A stretch of 56,162 bases of DNA from Nematocida ironsii. Taxonomy: Eukaryota; Microsporidia. Under the pieces are notes generated by a model that searched no databases, had not been told where the DNA came from, and saw only the letters and a program-made list of their open reading frames with translations. Position 1 is the stretch's first letter. Every line of letters begins with the position of its first letter. The translations under genes and the position numbers were made by a program. Below are positions 39,004 to 49,074 of the stretch, one piece after another. The stretch spans positions 1-56,162 of the forward strand of contig LTDK01000117.1 of the NCBI GenBank assembly GCA_001642415.1, in the 5' to 3' direction.

Positions 39004-40287
39004 ATGGAAAAAACACCAAGAGAAAAAGGACTCTCGGTTCAACAAGCCATATTCCCCATGGTTGGATCAATTCTTGGGTCAGGTATCTTAACACTACCCA
39101 AGGCAGTAGAACTTTCTGGATATATGATATCTGGGCCCATTCTGGCATTTATCTCATCAGTCTGTGCATTTACTCTTTTCCAGCTGGTTCATTGCGCTAA
39201 AAATTTAGAGAGCAGTGATCCATCATACTTTAAAGTGTGCCAAAATGCATTTTCTGTGCTTGGGTATGTGGCAGAGGGCAGTATAGGTGTGCAGGGCTTT
39301 GGAGCAATGTTTGTATACTTCCTGATTCTTAAAGAGTGGATATCTAAAATGATTGGTATTGAGAGCAAAATAAATACATTAGCATACAATGTGCTATTTA
39401 GCATAGGACTTATTCTTTTGCCAACATTCCTAGGAATGCAAAAGGACTTGAAAAAGCTGGGATTTATCTCGATTCTTTCAACTATTTCAGTTCTATTTCT
39501 TTCGATTATTGTTATGATTTCGGGACTGCTTGCGCTCATCCTTCCATCAAATGGCTATCAAATGGACGTACTTAAAAAGGCAACAAGCAGCTCAGCTAGT
39601 ATTTTTGGCGCACTTTCTTGCTACATATTTGGGCTGGGATGCCAGCAAAATATGGTGAAGGTATTTTCTCTTCTGGACAAGCCAACAAAGGCTAACGGGG
39701 CCAAAGTAGGATCTATTGCCATCCTAATTGCATCTATTGCATACTTCTTAGTAGCAAATGGTGGATACTTTGCAGGAGGTAACGGCCAGAATAAATCTAT
39801 TCTGGACGTACTTGTGAACACTGACAAATACTTTTACAAAGTGATCATGAGTAACTTTGGTCCAACTTTGGGCAAGTGGTATTTCTATCTGGTGAACCTT
39901 GCAAAGCTTGCCATGAGTATAGTTTTACTTGGAGCATACCCACTGCAGATGCACCCAACGAGGGATTCTATAATATCCTTTATTAACATAGGATTTAAAG
40001 AGAAAGTGGATAAAAACAAAAGAGTTACTGAACTGGCCATTTCAGGCCTTATTTCTGCTGTAATATTGCTTCTTTCTCTAAAAGAGCTTAAATACATGTT
40101 TGTAATGAGTTTAATTGCAAACACCGCTAGTTGCTATATTATGTTTACACTCCCAAGTATTTCATACATTCTATCAAATAAGAAGAAGTTGCCATTTACT
40201 TTGATTTCCTATGGTATTTTAATAGGAAGCATTTTATTTTCTATCGTCGGTACAACAAATCAATTCATGCGTAAAGACGATGTTTAA
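39004..40287 (+). CDS. Amino-acid transporter, AAAP/SLC38 (AVT-like) family
   Basis: 427 residues with about eleven membrane helices. The first helix carries the family signature FPMVGSILGSGILTLPKAVE ('G.GIL.LP.A'), followed by SGYMISGPILAFISSVCAFT. Later helices include GALSCYIFGLGCQQNMVKVF (like the 'F.CH....I' helix 6) and a C-terminal LISYGILIGSILFSIVGT. AAAP carriers move neutral or cationic amino acids with H+ or Na+ across plasma or vacuolar membranes. In an intracellular parasite lacking much amino-acid synthesis this would serve import from the host. The start is the first ATG, and the N-terminal tail is short. No neighbour is clearly related in function. Confidence 0.92.
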   Translation: MEKTPREKGLSVQQAIFPMVGSILGSGILTLPKAVELSGYMISGPILAFISSVCAFTLFQLVHCAKNLESSDPSYFKVCQNAFSVLGYVAEGSIGVQGFGAMFVYFLILKEWISKMIGIESKINTLAYNVLFSIGLILLPTFLGMQKDLKKLGFISILSTISVLFLSIIVMISGLLALILPSNGYQMDVLKKATSSSASIFGALSCYIFGLGCQQNMVKVFSLLDKPTKANGAKVGSIAILIASIAYFLVANGGYFAGGNGQNKSILDVLVNTDKYFYKVIMSNFGPTLGKWYFYLVNLAKLAMSIVLLGAYPLQMHPTRDSIISFINIGFKEKVDKNKRVTELAISGLISAVILLLSLKELKYMFVMSLIANTASCYIMFTLPSISYILSNKKKLPFTLISYGILIGSILFSIVGTTNQFMRKDDV

Positions 40288-40720
40288 TTAATAATACTCT
40301 GATAAAAACTGAAGATATTTATAAATAAACATGGAGATTATAGTTTTCTCTCAATTAATACAGATTTCTTAATATCTATGCAAAATTATATGAAATTACA
40401 GCATATCCTATGCAGTGCCTCCACAGTGCATATATTAGGAAATTAAACAAATTTTTTTCTAGCTTAATTCATTAGTTGATAATATAGCACTGCGTTGTAT
40501 TTATCCCATGCAGAATGTAGTAGCATTCAATCTCAAATAACCAACAATTCTAAAATACATTATGCTACCACTATAATTATAAAGGTGACCACAGTCAATA
40601 CAGTGTTTAATTAGATCCATCAAATTTTATATAATTCAATATTATATGCATGCGAATCTTCCTTGATAGAAGTGTTTTCTATGGTAATATTTAAAAAATT
40701 AATAAAGATAAAGAATTTAA
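40288..40720. other. Spacer upstream of the decayed family copy
   Basis: A+T-rich, 0.43 kb. ATTTAAAAAATTAATAAAG lies about 30 bp before the pseudogene's ATG, the same kind of leader seen at intact family genes, so the promoter region may be intact. Confidence 0.5.
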
Positions 40721-42496
40721 ATGAAAGCATGCAATAATAGGGGTATAATCAAGCCACTGCGTATGCATTCAAATAAGAAAGCATTTATATTTATATTTCT
40801 ACTAACAACACACAAACTATTATGCGAGTTATATTTAGATCCACTGGAATGCATAAAAAACTTCTCTATTCTAGAAAATGAAGAGGGCATTCTGAAAATA
40901 AATCCTGAGGGGCCACTAAACTTTTTGGCTGTACTTGTGTCCAAGCGGTGCAGTATAATGCACAACAAAAGGCTCTTCACACTGTATAAGGGGCTGGTAA
41001 AAAAAGAGAATAATATGCATAACCCGAAAATTGGATGGAATTTATGTGGATAACATATATACAAATACGCGTACTCCATACAATGCAATTTCGTATATCA
41101 AAGAAATCAACACTGCTCTTGCGTATATGCTTCCGTCTGAGGAAAATTATCTCTCGATCTACACAAACCAGAAAAGTTCATTTACTGAGTTTCTTAATCA
41201 TAGGTTAGTGAAGAAATACTCACTCAAAATTCTAGCTGCTCTTCTACTTCTAGCAGAGGGGTTGAAAATACCTGTACACTTTGTTGAATCGGGTGGCAAC
41301 TTAGTGCTTGTTATACCCAGTGATTCTATGTTCGATAATTCAAGTTATTTTATTAACATGGTGCATCAAAGCAAATATTCTGGGGGAAATGGATGGTATA
41401 CAAGTGAGAATAACCATAAATAATAGAGAAGCCGCCCAAATTATTAAGTTTTTTATAGCTACCCAAAAAAGCAAGGATGTTAAAGAAACAAGGCCATTTG
41501 GTGGCCCTTTTACCATGAGTGAAATCAGAACAGGAGATTTTATTCGCATACCCGGCTGGTTTATAAAAAGCTATATCTATGAGTACTTGGTGACGCTTTC
41601 TGATCTGAAGAATTTTATTGCACAAGTACATAGGAGCTCGTCTGCGTATATTCTCACTCTTTCTATAAATCCGAAATAACCCGAAACCATGGAAATGCAA
41701 TCTACAATTATTTATTTTATAATAACCTAAAAGCCAGTGAGTTTGATGTATACACCAATGCTTTATTCCAAGTAGACAATATAATTTCTAAATACAAGGG
41801 ACTTCTAGTTGGGGCGTAATGAAACTGGCACCCCCAGTTGATTATTTTTATGTGGATACACCGCCATTACAATATAGCAATTTCTATTACAATGCCTTTA
41901 TTAAAAAGATAAAGCTTCTTTTTAGTATCTTATTTGCACGCTTTTTGTACTATCCAAAAGCTCGAGTGTATAACACCACATATTCCACGTCTGAATGGTT
42001 TTTTAAGAAGCATTGGTATTAATTGCCAAAATAATTTTAGTTATAGTTCAGATACGATATTAGGTGAATGTATATAGAGTATTTACACGATAAAATTACT
42101 TTAATCTCCAAAAATAACGATCTACTAGCAGCAGAATATAAATTTGGTCTTTTTCAGCTTATGGAGTCGGTGCAAATGCTCACTAAAGCAAATGACAAAA
42201 ATAAGGATGAGACTATTCAGAAATTTTCTAAGGAACTTAATGACTGTAAGGGAGAGATTACTGACAAATTTATAGAATATGCGAAGAAGTGCGTTCTGAA
42301 TATTCTTCTTAAACATTCTATTAACAAATGTTTATTGGTTAAGATTGAGCAGCCAGTTATAGGATATATTTCAGTATTCTCTCCTATGAAAGATCTATTT
42401 TGTACTTTAATTCTAACTTATAGTGAATCTAGAAATAGGCAAACCCGCATTGTAATAACCGTAAACCAGGAAATCTTGATGTTGGCACGAGTATAA
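40721..42496 (+). pseudogene. Decayed copy of the large secreted-protein family
   Basis: The family blocks are present but spread over three reading frames. Frame one (40721-41053) has a signal peptide and NPEGPLNF. The next frame (about 41,031-41,423) has ILAALLLLAEGLKIPV. A third (about 41,400-41,679) has a KSYIYEYL block. Later pieces (41,819-42,022 and 42,068-42,496) correspond to the region around the candidate Cys and to the segment before the His. There are at least two frameshifts and several stops, and the Cys position is no longer visible. Breaks lie next to the AACCCGAAA motif at 41021-41029, and a stop codon lies within a doubled copy at 41671-41686. It is the most eroded of the six members. 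Programmed frameshifting is unlikely with so many breaks. Confidence 0.8.
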
Positions 42497-43062
42497 TTGG
42501 AAATATACCAGCTATGCTAGATATTCAATATCTCAATAGAATCAAGAAAAGTGTAGATAGTCTAAATACTTTTCCAGCGAGTATGATTGCACACTATATC
42601 ACAATGGAACAAGATGTACTTTAGAACAGTACCCAACAGCATAGAACTACTTGAGATGGTATATATCAGTGCATGCCGAGCCAGCACGAATCTTTAGATG
42701 CATTTCTTATATACATACGGGAACATATTCTTAATTAATTTAAATATGTTTGAATTGAATAATAAAATGCTTTTATTCTATTACTCTGTGGTAGATTTGA
42801 AATATTCTTCTCATTTTTTTAATATTTAAAACTTCCAGATATTTTTATTTAATTGTGCATATACAAAGACATAACCCGAAATTCAATCTAAAAATCGCTA
42901 ATTTATATGCTATCTGCAATTCTTGAAATAAATCTCTACTAGCACTGATGTTCTTATCCATTATATATATGTATACTCTGATATACAAGCTAATTAAACA
43001 CAGACATTTCTATCTAGGTCTATCTAATCATGGATATATTAAAAAGTTATTTTTAGATAGCA
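42497..43062. other. Spacer, possibly with remnants of the pseudogene
   Basis: The first 150 bp may contain further decayed coding sequence of the family. ATAACCCGAAATTC (9-mer 42873-42881) lies 180 bp upstream of the next gene. Nothing else seen. Confidence 0.45.
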
Positions 43063-43653
43063 ATGGCAGAAGAACAAAATATAAGAAGAAAATATAAAAG
43101 TCACAAAATAAAGGTGGCTGTGTTTTGTATCGTTGGAGTAATATTTATAAGTACAGTATTGATATACCTAGACAGAACTATAAATAGTCATACGCATATT
43201 CCCATTCCTGACCCGAATAACCCCTGCTCTATCTCAAATATTAATAATGAAGAGGGAGGCCAGTGTAAACTAGGCTGGATAGGTGAGTCAGATAGAGATT
43301 CCGTAGCAGAATCTTTAGAAGAAATGGACCATGATGGACTTCCTGCATCTAGGATGGAAAGGCCTGCTCTAGAAAATGTTCGGGATGTTATTACAACTAT
43401 TGTGAATATAAAGAATGCGGATATAAAGAATATGGATATAAAGAAATCAGAGCGTGAAGAGGCGAGTATTCAGCCTGACATAGTTTCTACTAAGATTATT
43501 GAACTCAAAGATACAATAGTGCAGAAGGTTATATTATATTGTAAAGAAATGCTTTGGAGTATTAAAAAAACTATTCCCCACTATTGGCAGATTTCACATT
43601 ATAATGTTTATAGATCGCTAATTCTTAAGCCATTATATGTGGATAAAGAATAA
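43063..43653 (+). CDS. Small N-terminally anchored protein of unknown function
   Basis: 196 residues. Basic N-terminus (RRKYKSHKIK), then one membrane segment (VAVFCIVGVIFISTVLIYL, about residues 18-36). It is followed by a Pro/Asn/Asp-rich linker (containing two cysteines), an acidic stretch, a short IKN(A/M)DIK repeat and a more hydrophobic C-terminal helix region (KVILYCKEMLWSIKKTIPHY). Type II topology would expose the C-terminal part. No known domain. It sits next to the 44258 gene, which has the same layout; the pair may be diverged paralogues, but I see no clear sequence match between them. Confidence 0.65.
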   Translation: MAEEQNIRRKYKSHKIKVAVFCIVGVIFISTVLIYLDRTINSHTHIPIPDPNNPCSISNINNEEGGQCKLGWIGESDRDSVAESLEEMDHDGLPASRMERPALENVRDVITTIVNIKNADIKNMDIKKSEREEASIQPDIVSTKIIELKDTIVQKVILYCKEMLWSIKKTIPHYWQISHYNVYRSLILKPLYVDKE

Positions 43654-44257
43654 AAACATGGGAGTTAGTAGTATAAAACAGGCATAAATAATAAGCATAG
43701 AAATATTGCAGAGCTTTAAAACTAAAAATTAATTTACTAGCTTGTGATATAATAAATTACTATGGCATTACTTCTTTCTTCTTATATTTGTCAGAGTATC
43801 AGATTAAATTCTGATTGCATTTTTGTTTACGGTTATTTCGGGCTATATAATATCAATAAATTCTTATGTGTTTTTAAGTATGCATTATTATAGAAATTCA
43901 CAGCCAAATGAATTTATGCCAAAAATATACATATGGCACTTTTTCTTCTTTATATGTACTAAGCATCAAATGTTTTCTTAAAAATAAATTTGGGTTATAT
44001 GCATTGGTTTGTTTAACATGCATACATCTGTGCTTATATACACATTTGATCATTTAATTTATTCTGTATGACATTTTAGTTTCAAGCTTTAGTTTTAATT
44101 TATAGTGGCATACTTAAACAGTGCTTGAATTTCGTATTGTGCACATTTGATCTGCTTCTAGCCTTTTTATACAGGATTCAGAAGTATTCATTTTGTGTTT
44201 ATATTATAACCAGAACTTCTGGAAGGTTTATAATACTTAGCTGGCGATTGTGTTTCC
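43654..44257. other. Spacer with TTTCGGGC motif
   Basis: A+T-rich, 0.6 kb. It contains TTATTTCGGGCTATATAAT (43,833-43,851), a one-mismatch copy of the recurrent motif. No gene seen. Confidence 0.5.
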
Positions 44258-44950
44258 ATGTGGTTAGTGGTTAATCATTTGATTCTTCTTCTTTATTATT
44301 TAATTCTAAAACGTTTTAAGGGCATGCAGCACATTTTTACAAAGAAATCTAAAGTATGCGCTAAAATGGGACTAGTTATGGTAGCAACTGTTTTTCTGTG
44401 CATATTATCATGGAAGGTTGTTTCAGGGTATAGGCAAAAAAATTCACCAGAATATAATTTAGACTCTAGCACTATAAACAACATACAAAAAACTGATTTG
44501 GAAAAGCATGACTCCTTTTATCTTTCTAATGATGGCACGGATGGATTAAATATAAAGAACGCCTCCTGCATTAGTACAATAGAAACCACAGACCAGAGCA
44601 CTACTGAAAAGAACACTGCAGATGTTATAGAGAATCAGCCATGCAAAAGCACTTCTGATAGTAATTTAAAAGATATTCTGGCTCCAACAAAAATAGATCC
44701 TACAGAGCAAATAAACAATGCTTCAAGAAACTTGGAGGATCTTTTGAATGGACAGATAGTATTTGATGATTTCGAGTGCTTTAATTTATTGGATGATAAT
44801 ATGGATTTTGATGTGCCAGAGCTATCTGTTATTCGTAAAAAGCTAGAAGACTCTACTAAATCCTTAGAGTTAAGTGGTAGGTACATAAAAACAGCCAATG
44901 AACTTTTAACTGACATAAAAAGCAGCAAAAAAGATAAATACTTGAAATAA
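44258..44950 (+). CDS. Small N-terminally anchored protein of unknown function
   Basis: 230 residues from the first ATG; an ATG at codon 23 (MQHIFTKKSK) gives a form closer to the neighbouring anchored proteins and may be the true start. One clear membrane segment (MGLVMVATVFLCILSWKVVS) follows a basic stretch. The rest is Asn/Ser/Thr/Asp-rich, then a helical end (VIRKKLEDSTKSLELSGRYI) ending KSSKKDKYLK. The stop codon TAA is part of an AATAACCCGAAAG motif copy. Family unknown; likely a type II membrane or secreted accessory protein. Confidence 0.65.
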   Translation: MWLVVNHLILLLYYLILKRFKGMQHIFTKKSKVCAKMGLVMVATVFLCILSWKVVSGYRQKNSPEYNLDSSTINNIQKTDLEKHDSFYLSNDGTDGLNIKNASCISTIETTDQSTTEKNTADVIENQPCKSTSDSNLKDILAPTKIDPTEQINNASRNLEDLLNGQIVFDDFECFNLLDDNMDFDVPELSVIRKKLEDSTKSLELSGRYIKTANELLTDIKSSKKDKYLK

Positions 44951-45560
44951 CCCGAAAGAATATGCTGATGTACAGACAGAAACACCACAAAACCCTCATT
45001 TCTAAAAACATTCTTATATAGCATATTTAAGATATATACTTATATATGATTTTCTATTTTTATTAATACTTTATTGAATAGTATGCTTCTATTATATAAG
45101 ATCTAGCACACTTAAAAATTCAATGGTTAAATTTGGTGTGCTTTCTTTTTACTATATGCTGTTGTCTTTCGAGCTATTCTGTTTATTTAACTGTCTCAGC
45201 TGTTTTATGTGGACGGCCACATATTTTTATTTTTAATAGTTGTTTATTGCCAGAAAGAATTTAAAGTGTACATTTTACAAAATGTAAACCAACTAAAGCA
45301 CATTAAAATTAAAATTTAATTTCAAATAAATCAAATAAATCTGTTCATCTCTATGGTAAATTAATAATTTCTTATAATAAAGAAATCAAGTTGGCTTTTA
45401 GAATTATACATTAGCAAATCTTAATATTTATTGAATTTCGTCATTAATTTATAGTAGAGATCAAATTTATTCAACAGAAATTATTGAGAAGTATAGTTTT
45501 GATTTAGAGTAAGAGTAATACTTCTTTATCTATATACATGATAAATTTTAATTTGAAAAA
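44951..45560. other. Spacer upstream of secreted-family member 4
   Basis: A+T-rich, 0.6 kb. TTTTAATTTGAAAAA immediately precedes the next ATG. Nothing else recognised. Confidence 0.5.
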
Positions 45561-48485
45561 ATGAATGCTAGAGTAGAAAAGAGCAGTAAACCGGTTCTTG
45601 TAGCAGATAGGCGGGCATGTCAAGCTGCTAGGCAGAAATGCCAAATGTTTGTTTTTTACTTTTTCCTATTAATAAAGTTAGTTGTGGGGAGTAATGTGGA
45701 GCATGTATACCCAAGCATAAAAAATATAAAAGATTCTAAATTAGCTAGCATAAGGATCATAACAGAGGATGGTGTAATGGCAGTAAAGCTAGGAGGCCCG
45801 CTGTGTGGTATTCGGGGCAGATTAGTTAGTATTGGCAATTACATAGAGAATCTAAGACATTATTTCCCATATAATATAATAAAAAAACCATCAAACATAT
45901 ATGGGCCATTAGAGCAGAAAGAAATTCATAACTATACAACATACATAAAAACAGAATGCACGGGGTACAATGATGTACAGAAGACATATTTAGAAAAATA
46001 CTATCAAGTACTTGAACAGCTATTTCCTTTTGAAAAAAATTACTTGCCTGTAGTTACAAAAAAATTAGACTCATTCTATGCACTTATAACAAAACAAGAT
46101 GCAATGGAAGAGGGAATGACTATTTTGGCAGCACTTTTTCTTCTAGCAGAGGGGGTTGATCTGGATATGAGAATTAAGAGCAGTATGAATGGAGATGTTC
46201 TTATTTTAAATACCTGCGAAAAGGACTGTCCGCTTAAAGAGTTTGATCTTAGCGCGGATGATGTAACACCAGTGTTTAACTATGAAGAGGAACCGCATAG
46301 AAAGAAGATGCGTGTATGCTATAAAGAAGCCAAGGAAGTTATTATGTTTTTCATAGACAGTAAGAAGAATAGAGAAGATAGAGCAAGTGTAGAATTGCAA
46401 ATGGCAGAAACATACCAGGCATTTGAAACGGGCGGATTTCTTTATACTCCGGAATTTCTTATACAGGCGTATGTTTATAATCTTCTGGTATTTGAAGAAA
46501 GTAAGAGTCTATTTGTTAAAAAAGTGTACTTTCTTCTCAATAATTATATAAATATGGCTATAGAAAATAGAAAGCAGGATGATTTGAATGCCTTAGTGCC
46601 CGTGAAAAATCGTCTTTTTAATAATGCAAGTGAGAGTGCGACAGAAGAGAAGCTGTATTTAGAATTAGTTAAAGACATTTTTGATTTAGAAGATGCGCGC
46701 AAACCGATGCCCTTCCATAATAACTATCAGATAAGTGCTGCTGTATTTTATATGCAGCCAGAGAAATCAGATATTAATATAGGTGCCACTACTAGCGATA
46801 ACGAGCAGAGCGCTTCTGATAGCTTAGAGAGTGGGCGTTATTTTGTTAGTTATGTCGAATCTACCATACTGGGATTTTTTTGCTGTTGTTGGTATGATTC
46901 TAATAAGACAGAGTATATAAACATATGTCATATGAATGTGCTTCAAAGCTGCAAAGACTTCTTTTTCCGATATAAGGGGCGGTTTATGGTGGAAAATAAC
47001 AAGGTGTACTATGACTGGAATAGAGTGATAATGGATGTGAAAAGGAGCGGACACGTTTTATATATAAAAGAGTCCGGGCAGCTACATTCTGGCCTACTGA
47101 ATATATTAGGAGCAATTAGTGTGATAGCAGGTATATATAATGAAGAAAAATCTCATATTAAAGATCTTAAAAATATTATAAGCAGTAATAAAGTTGGTGG
47201 CAAAGTTACAATTTATATGAAAAGACAAATCATAAACTATATAAAATATCTGCTCTTTAAAATATCAGGAAGTCATGATTTTAAAGTCTTGGATTTTAAG
47301 AATATTAAGAAAGAGCTAATATATGGTGTAGAAGATATAACTGGGGAATTAACCATTGAGCGAGTGGGGTATGTTTCGAATGGGTCGAATTTATTTTCTT
47401 GTATGCAAGGAAATATAACAATAGAGATAAATACCAATACTACGAAGATTGTCACGAAAAACAATAACTCCATTTCTTTTAATAAAAATCAAGTTTGTTG
47501 CTCTTCTAGGTATAACCCGAAATCACAGAGTTTAGAAGAAAGCGGATTTATGGCGTGTTTGATTACTCACTACAAATACTGCCTAGTGCGCAATCCGCGG
47601 AGAATATCAATTGAAATGTCAAATAATACAGAGGGGCTCTGCGACAAATGGGACAATCGTCTAGAACATGTAAATATGCATATTATGGATCGAAATTTTA
47701 TAATCGCACAACACCAAATTGTGATAGTCAAGGAAATGTTATTGAATTTGATGAAATATAGGCACATGCATGTTGAAATAACCAAATATTTTATGTGCAA
47801 TATTATAGAAACACTTTTTATAAATAGTGGGAACAATATGCAACACTGTGAGTTATTTCCATATTTTATAGTTTTAAATGACATTCTGCCTTGCTTTAAT
47901 AAGTATATTGACACAACTATGTATGTTAACACATATAGCAGTACAACAAAATACATAAAAGAAACAAATTACTTGCTGGAACGGCTGGTTAATATGACAA
48001 GTCCATTGCCTTTATTCAACGTTATAATAAAGTGTGCTTCTCTGTGTAAAAAGAATGGCTCATGTTTTTTAAATTCAATACTATTCCATTTGTCGGCAGA
48101 GGAAACCATTAAAATAATATCAAAGATTATGGGCGCAGAAGATTTTATGAATCAGATAAATCTAATATTGTCTACCATAAACAATTCACATATATACCAC
48201 AAGGCATATTCAAAAAAATTAAATGCGAATGCCTTTTTGGTATTTATTATTGGCGCACTATGCCAAAATAGAAATAAGTCTACTCTTTTAATCTCTGCTT
48301 TTATTAAAAGAATAGATATTAGTATGCCTTTTCATATAGATCGGAAATTTAAGTCGCTAAAGAGAAGAAATTATACAAAAAATATAATAGAGCAGCTTAA
48401 AAAGCTTAATTACGCTGAAAACTTCTTAAACCATGAAGATTATGTGAAAATATGCAGTTTCATCATCAATGCATATATACATTAA
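45561..48485 (+). CDS. Large secreted protein, family member 4, Cys/His site replaced
   Basis: 974 residues from the first ATG. A later ATG (codon 29, MFVFYFFLLIKLVVGS) would give a typical short signal peptide and may be the true start. Family blocks: GGPLCGIRGR, ILAALFLLAEGVDLDM, FETGGFLYTPEFLIQAYVYN, then SYVESTILGFFCCCWYDSNK. In this last block the position equivalent to Cys393/Cys407 of the sister proteins is Tyr431. The strand that holds His in the sisters has Asn618 instead (CMQGNITIEI). Both candidate active-site residues are thus lost while the surrounding block is kept, as in a pseudoenzyme. It carries an AACCCGAAA motif in frame at 47514-47522. Confidence 0.85.
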   Translation: MNARVEKSSKPVLVADRRACQAARQKCQMFVFYFFLLIKLVVGSNVEHVYPSIKNIKDSKLASIRIITEDGVMAVKLGGPLCGIRGRLVSIGNYIENLRHYFPYNIIKKPSNIYGPLEQKEIHNYTTYIKTECTGYNDVQKTYLEKYYQVLEQLFPFEKNYLPVVTKKLDSFYALITKQDAMEEGMTILAALFLLAEGVDLDMRIKSSMNGDVLILNTCEKDCPLKEFDLSADDVTPVFNYEEEPHRKKMRVCYKEAKEVIMFFIDSKKNREDRASVELQMAETYQAFETGGFLYTPEFLIQAYVYNLLVFEESKSLFVKKVYFLLNNYINMAIENRKQDDLNALVPVKNRLFNNASESATEEKLYLELVKDIFDLEDARKPMPFHNNYQISAAVFYMQPEKSDINIGATTSDNEQSASDSLESGRYFVSYVESTILGFFCCCWYDSNKTEYINICHMNVLQSCKDFFFRYKGRFMVENNKVYYDWNRVIMDVKRSGHVLYIKESGQLHSGLLNILGAISVIAGIYNEEKSHIKDLKNIISSNKVGGKVTIYMKRQIINYIKYLLFKISGSHDFKVLDFKNIKKELIYGVEDITGELTIERVGYVSNGSNLFSCMQGNITIEINTNTTKIVTKNNNSISFNKNQVCCSSRYNPKSQSLEESGFMACLITHYKYCLVRNPRRISIEMSNNTEGLCDKWDNRLEHVNMHIMDRNFIIAQHQIVIVKEMLLNLMKYRHMHVEITKYFMCNIIETLFINSGNNMQHCELFPYFIVLNDILPCFNKYIDTTMYVNTYSSTTKYIKETNYLLERLVNMTSPLPLFNVIIKCASLCKKNGSCFLNSILFHLSAEETIKIISKIMGAEDFMNQINLILSTINNSHIYHKAYSKKLNANAFLVFIIGALCQNRNKSTLLISAFIKRIDISMPFHIDRKFKSLKRRNYTKNIIEQLKKLNYAENFLNHEDYVKICSFIINAYIH

Positions 48486-49074
48486 ATAAAGTATTTATTA
48501 GAAAATAAGCAAGCAGGCCATTATATTGAAGCAGATTATATACGAAATATTCTGAATCGTGTCAAATTCTTCTTACATAGAATAATCATGGTTACACATA
48601 CTATTCTGTTTTTTGGTTTAAATTAACTATACGATTGAGTAAGAGCTTAAGCCATATAATGCTGGGAAAAAAATAAATATTTATGTCTTACATAATTTAT
48701 AAATATTTTAAATAGGAAAATACCATGAATTTAAATTTCTCTACTTCCATATAAACTCCAAAGAGATTCTGGGTGCATAAAGAATGCATTCTGCAGATAT
48801 TTAAATCTACTCTATTATCTTGTCTTAGTATTCTAATGGGTGGCATGAAAATTCTAGTGTAGTAGAAATAGCAATTAAGATTTTCACATTTCTTTGTTAT
48901 GGTGTATCATGAACAGGTTTAGATAAACCTTCTCTGTATAAGTCTTTCTCTGTATTTTCCCCTATATAAGGGGTTTTTAATATATTTCAAAAATATAGAC
49001 CAATCTGCTATTCCAATAATAATTCTAATATATTGATGTCTACATAAATTAAAAAAATTATTAATTTTAAATAT
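48486..49074. other. Spacer upstream of family member 5
   Basis: A+T-rich, 0.6 kb. AAAAAAATTATTAATTTTAA lies just before the next ATG. No gene or repeat seen. Confidence 0.5.
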
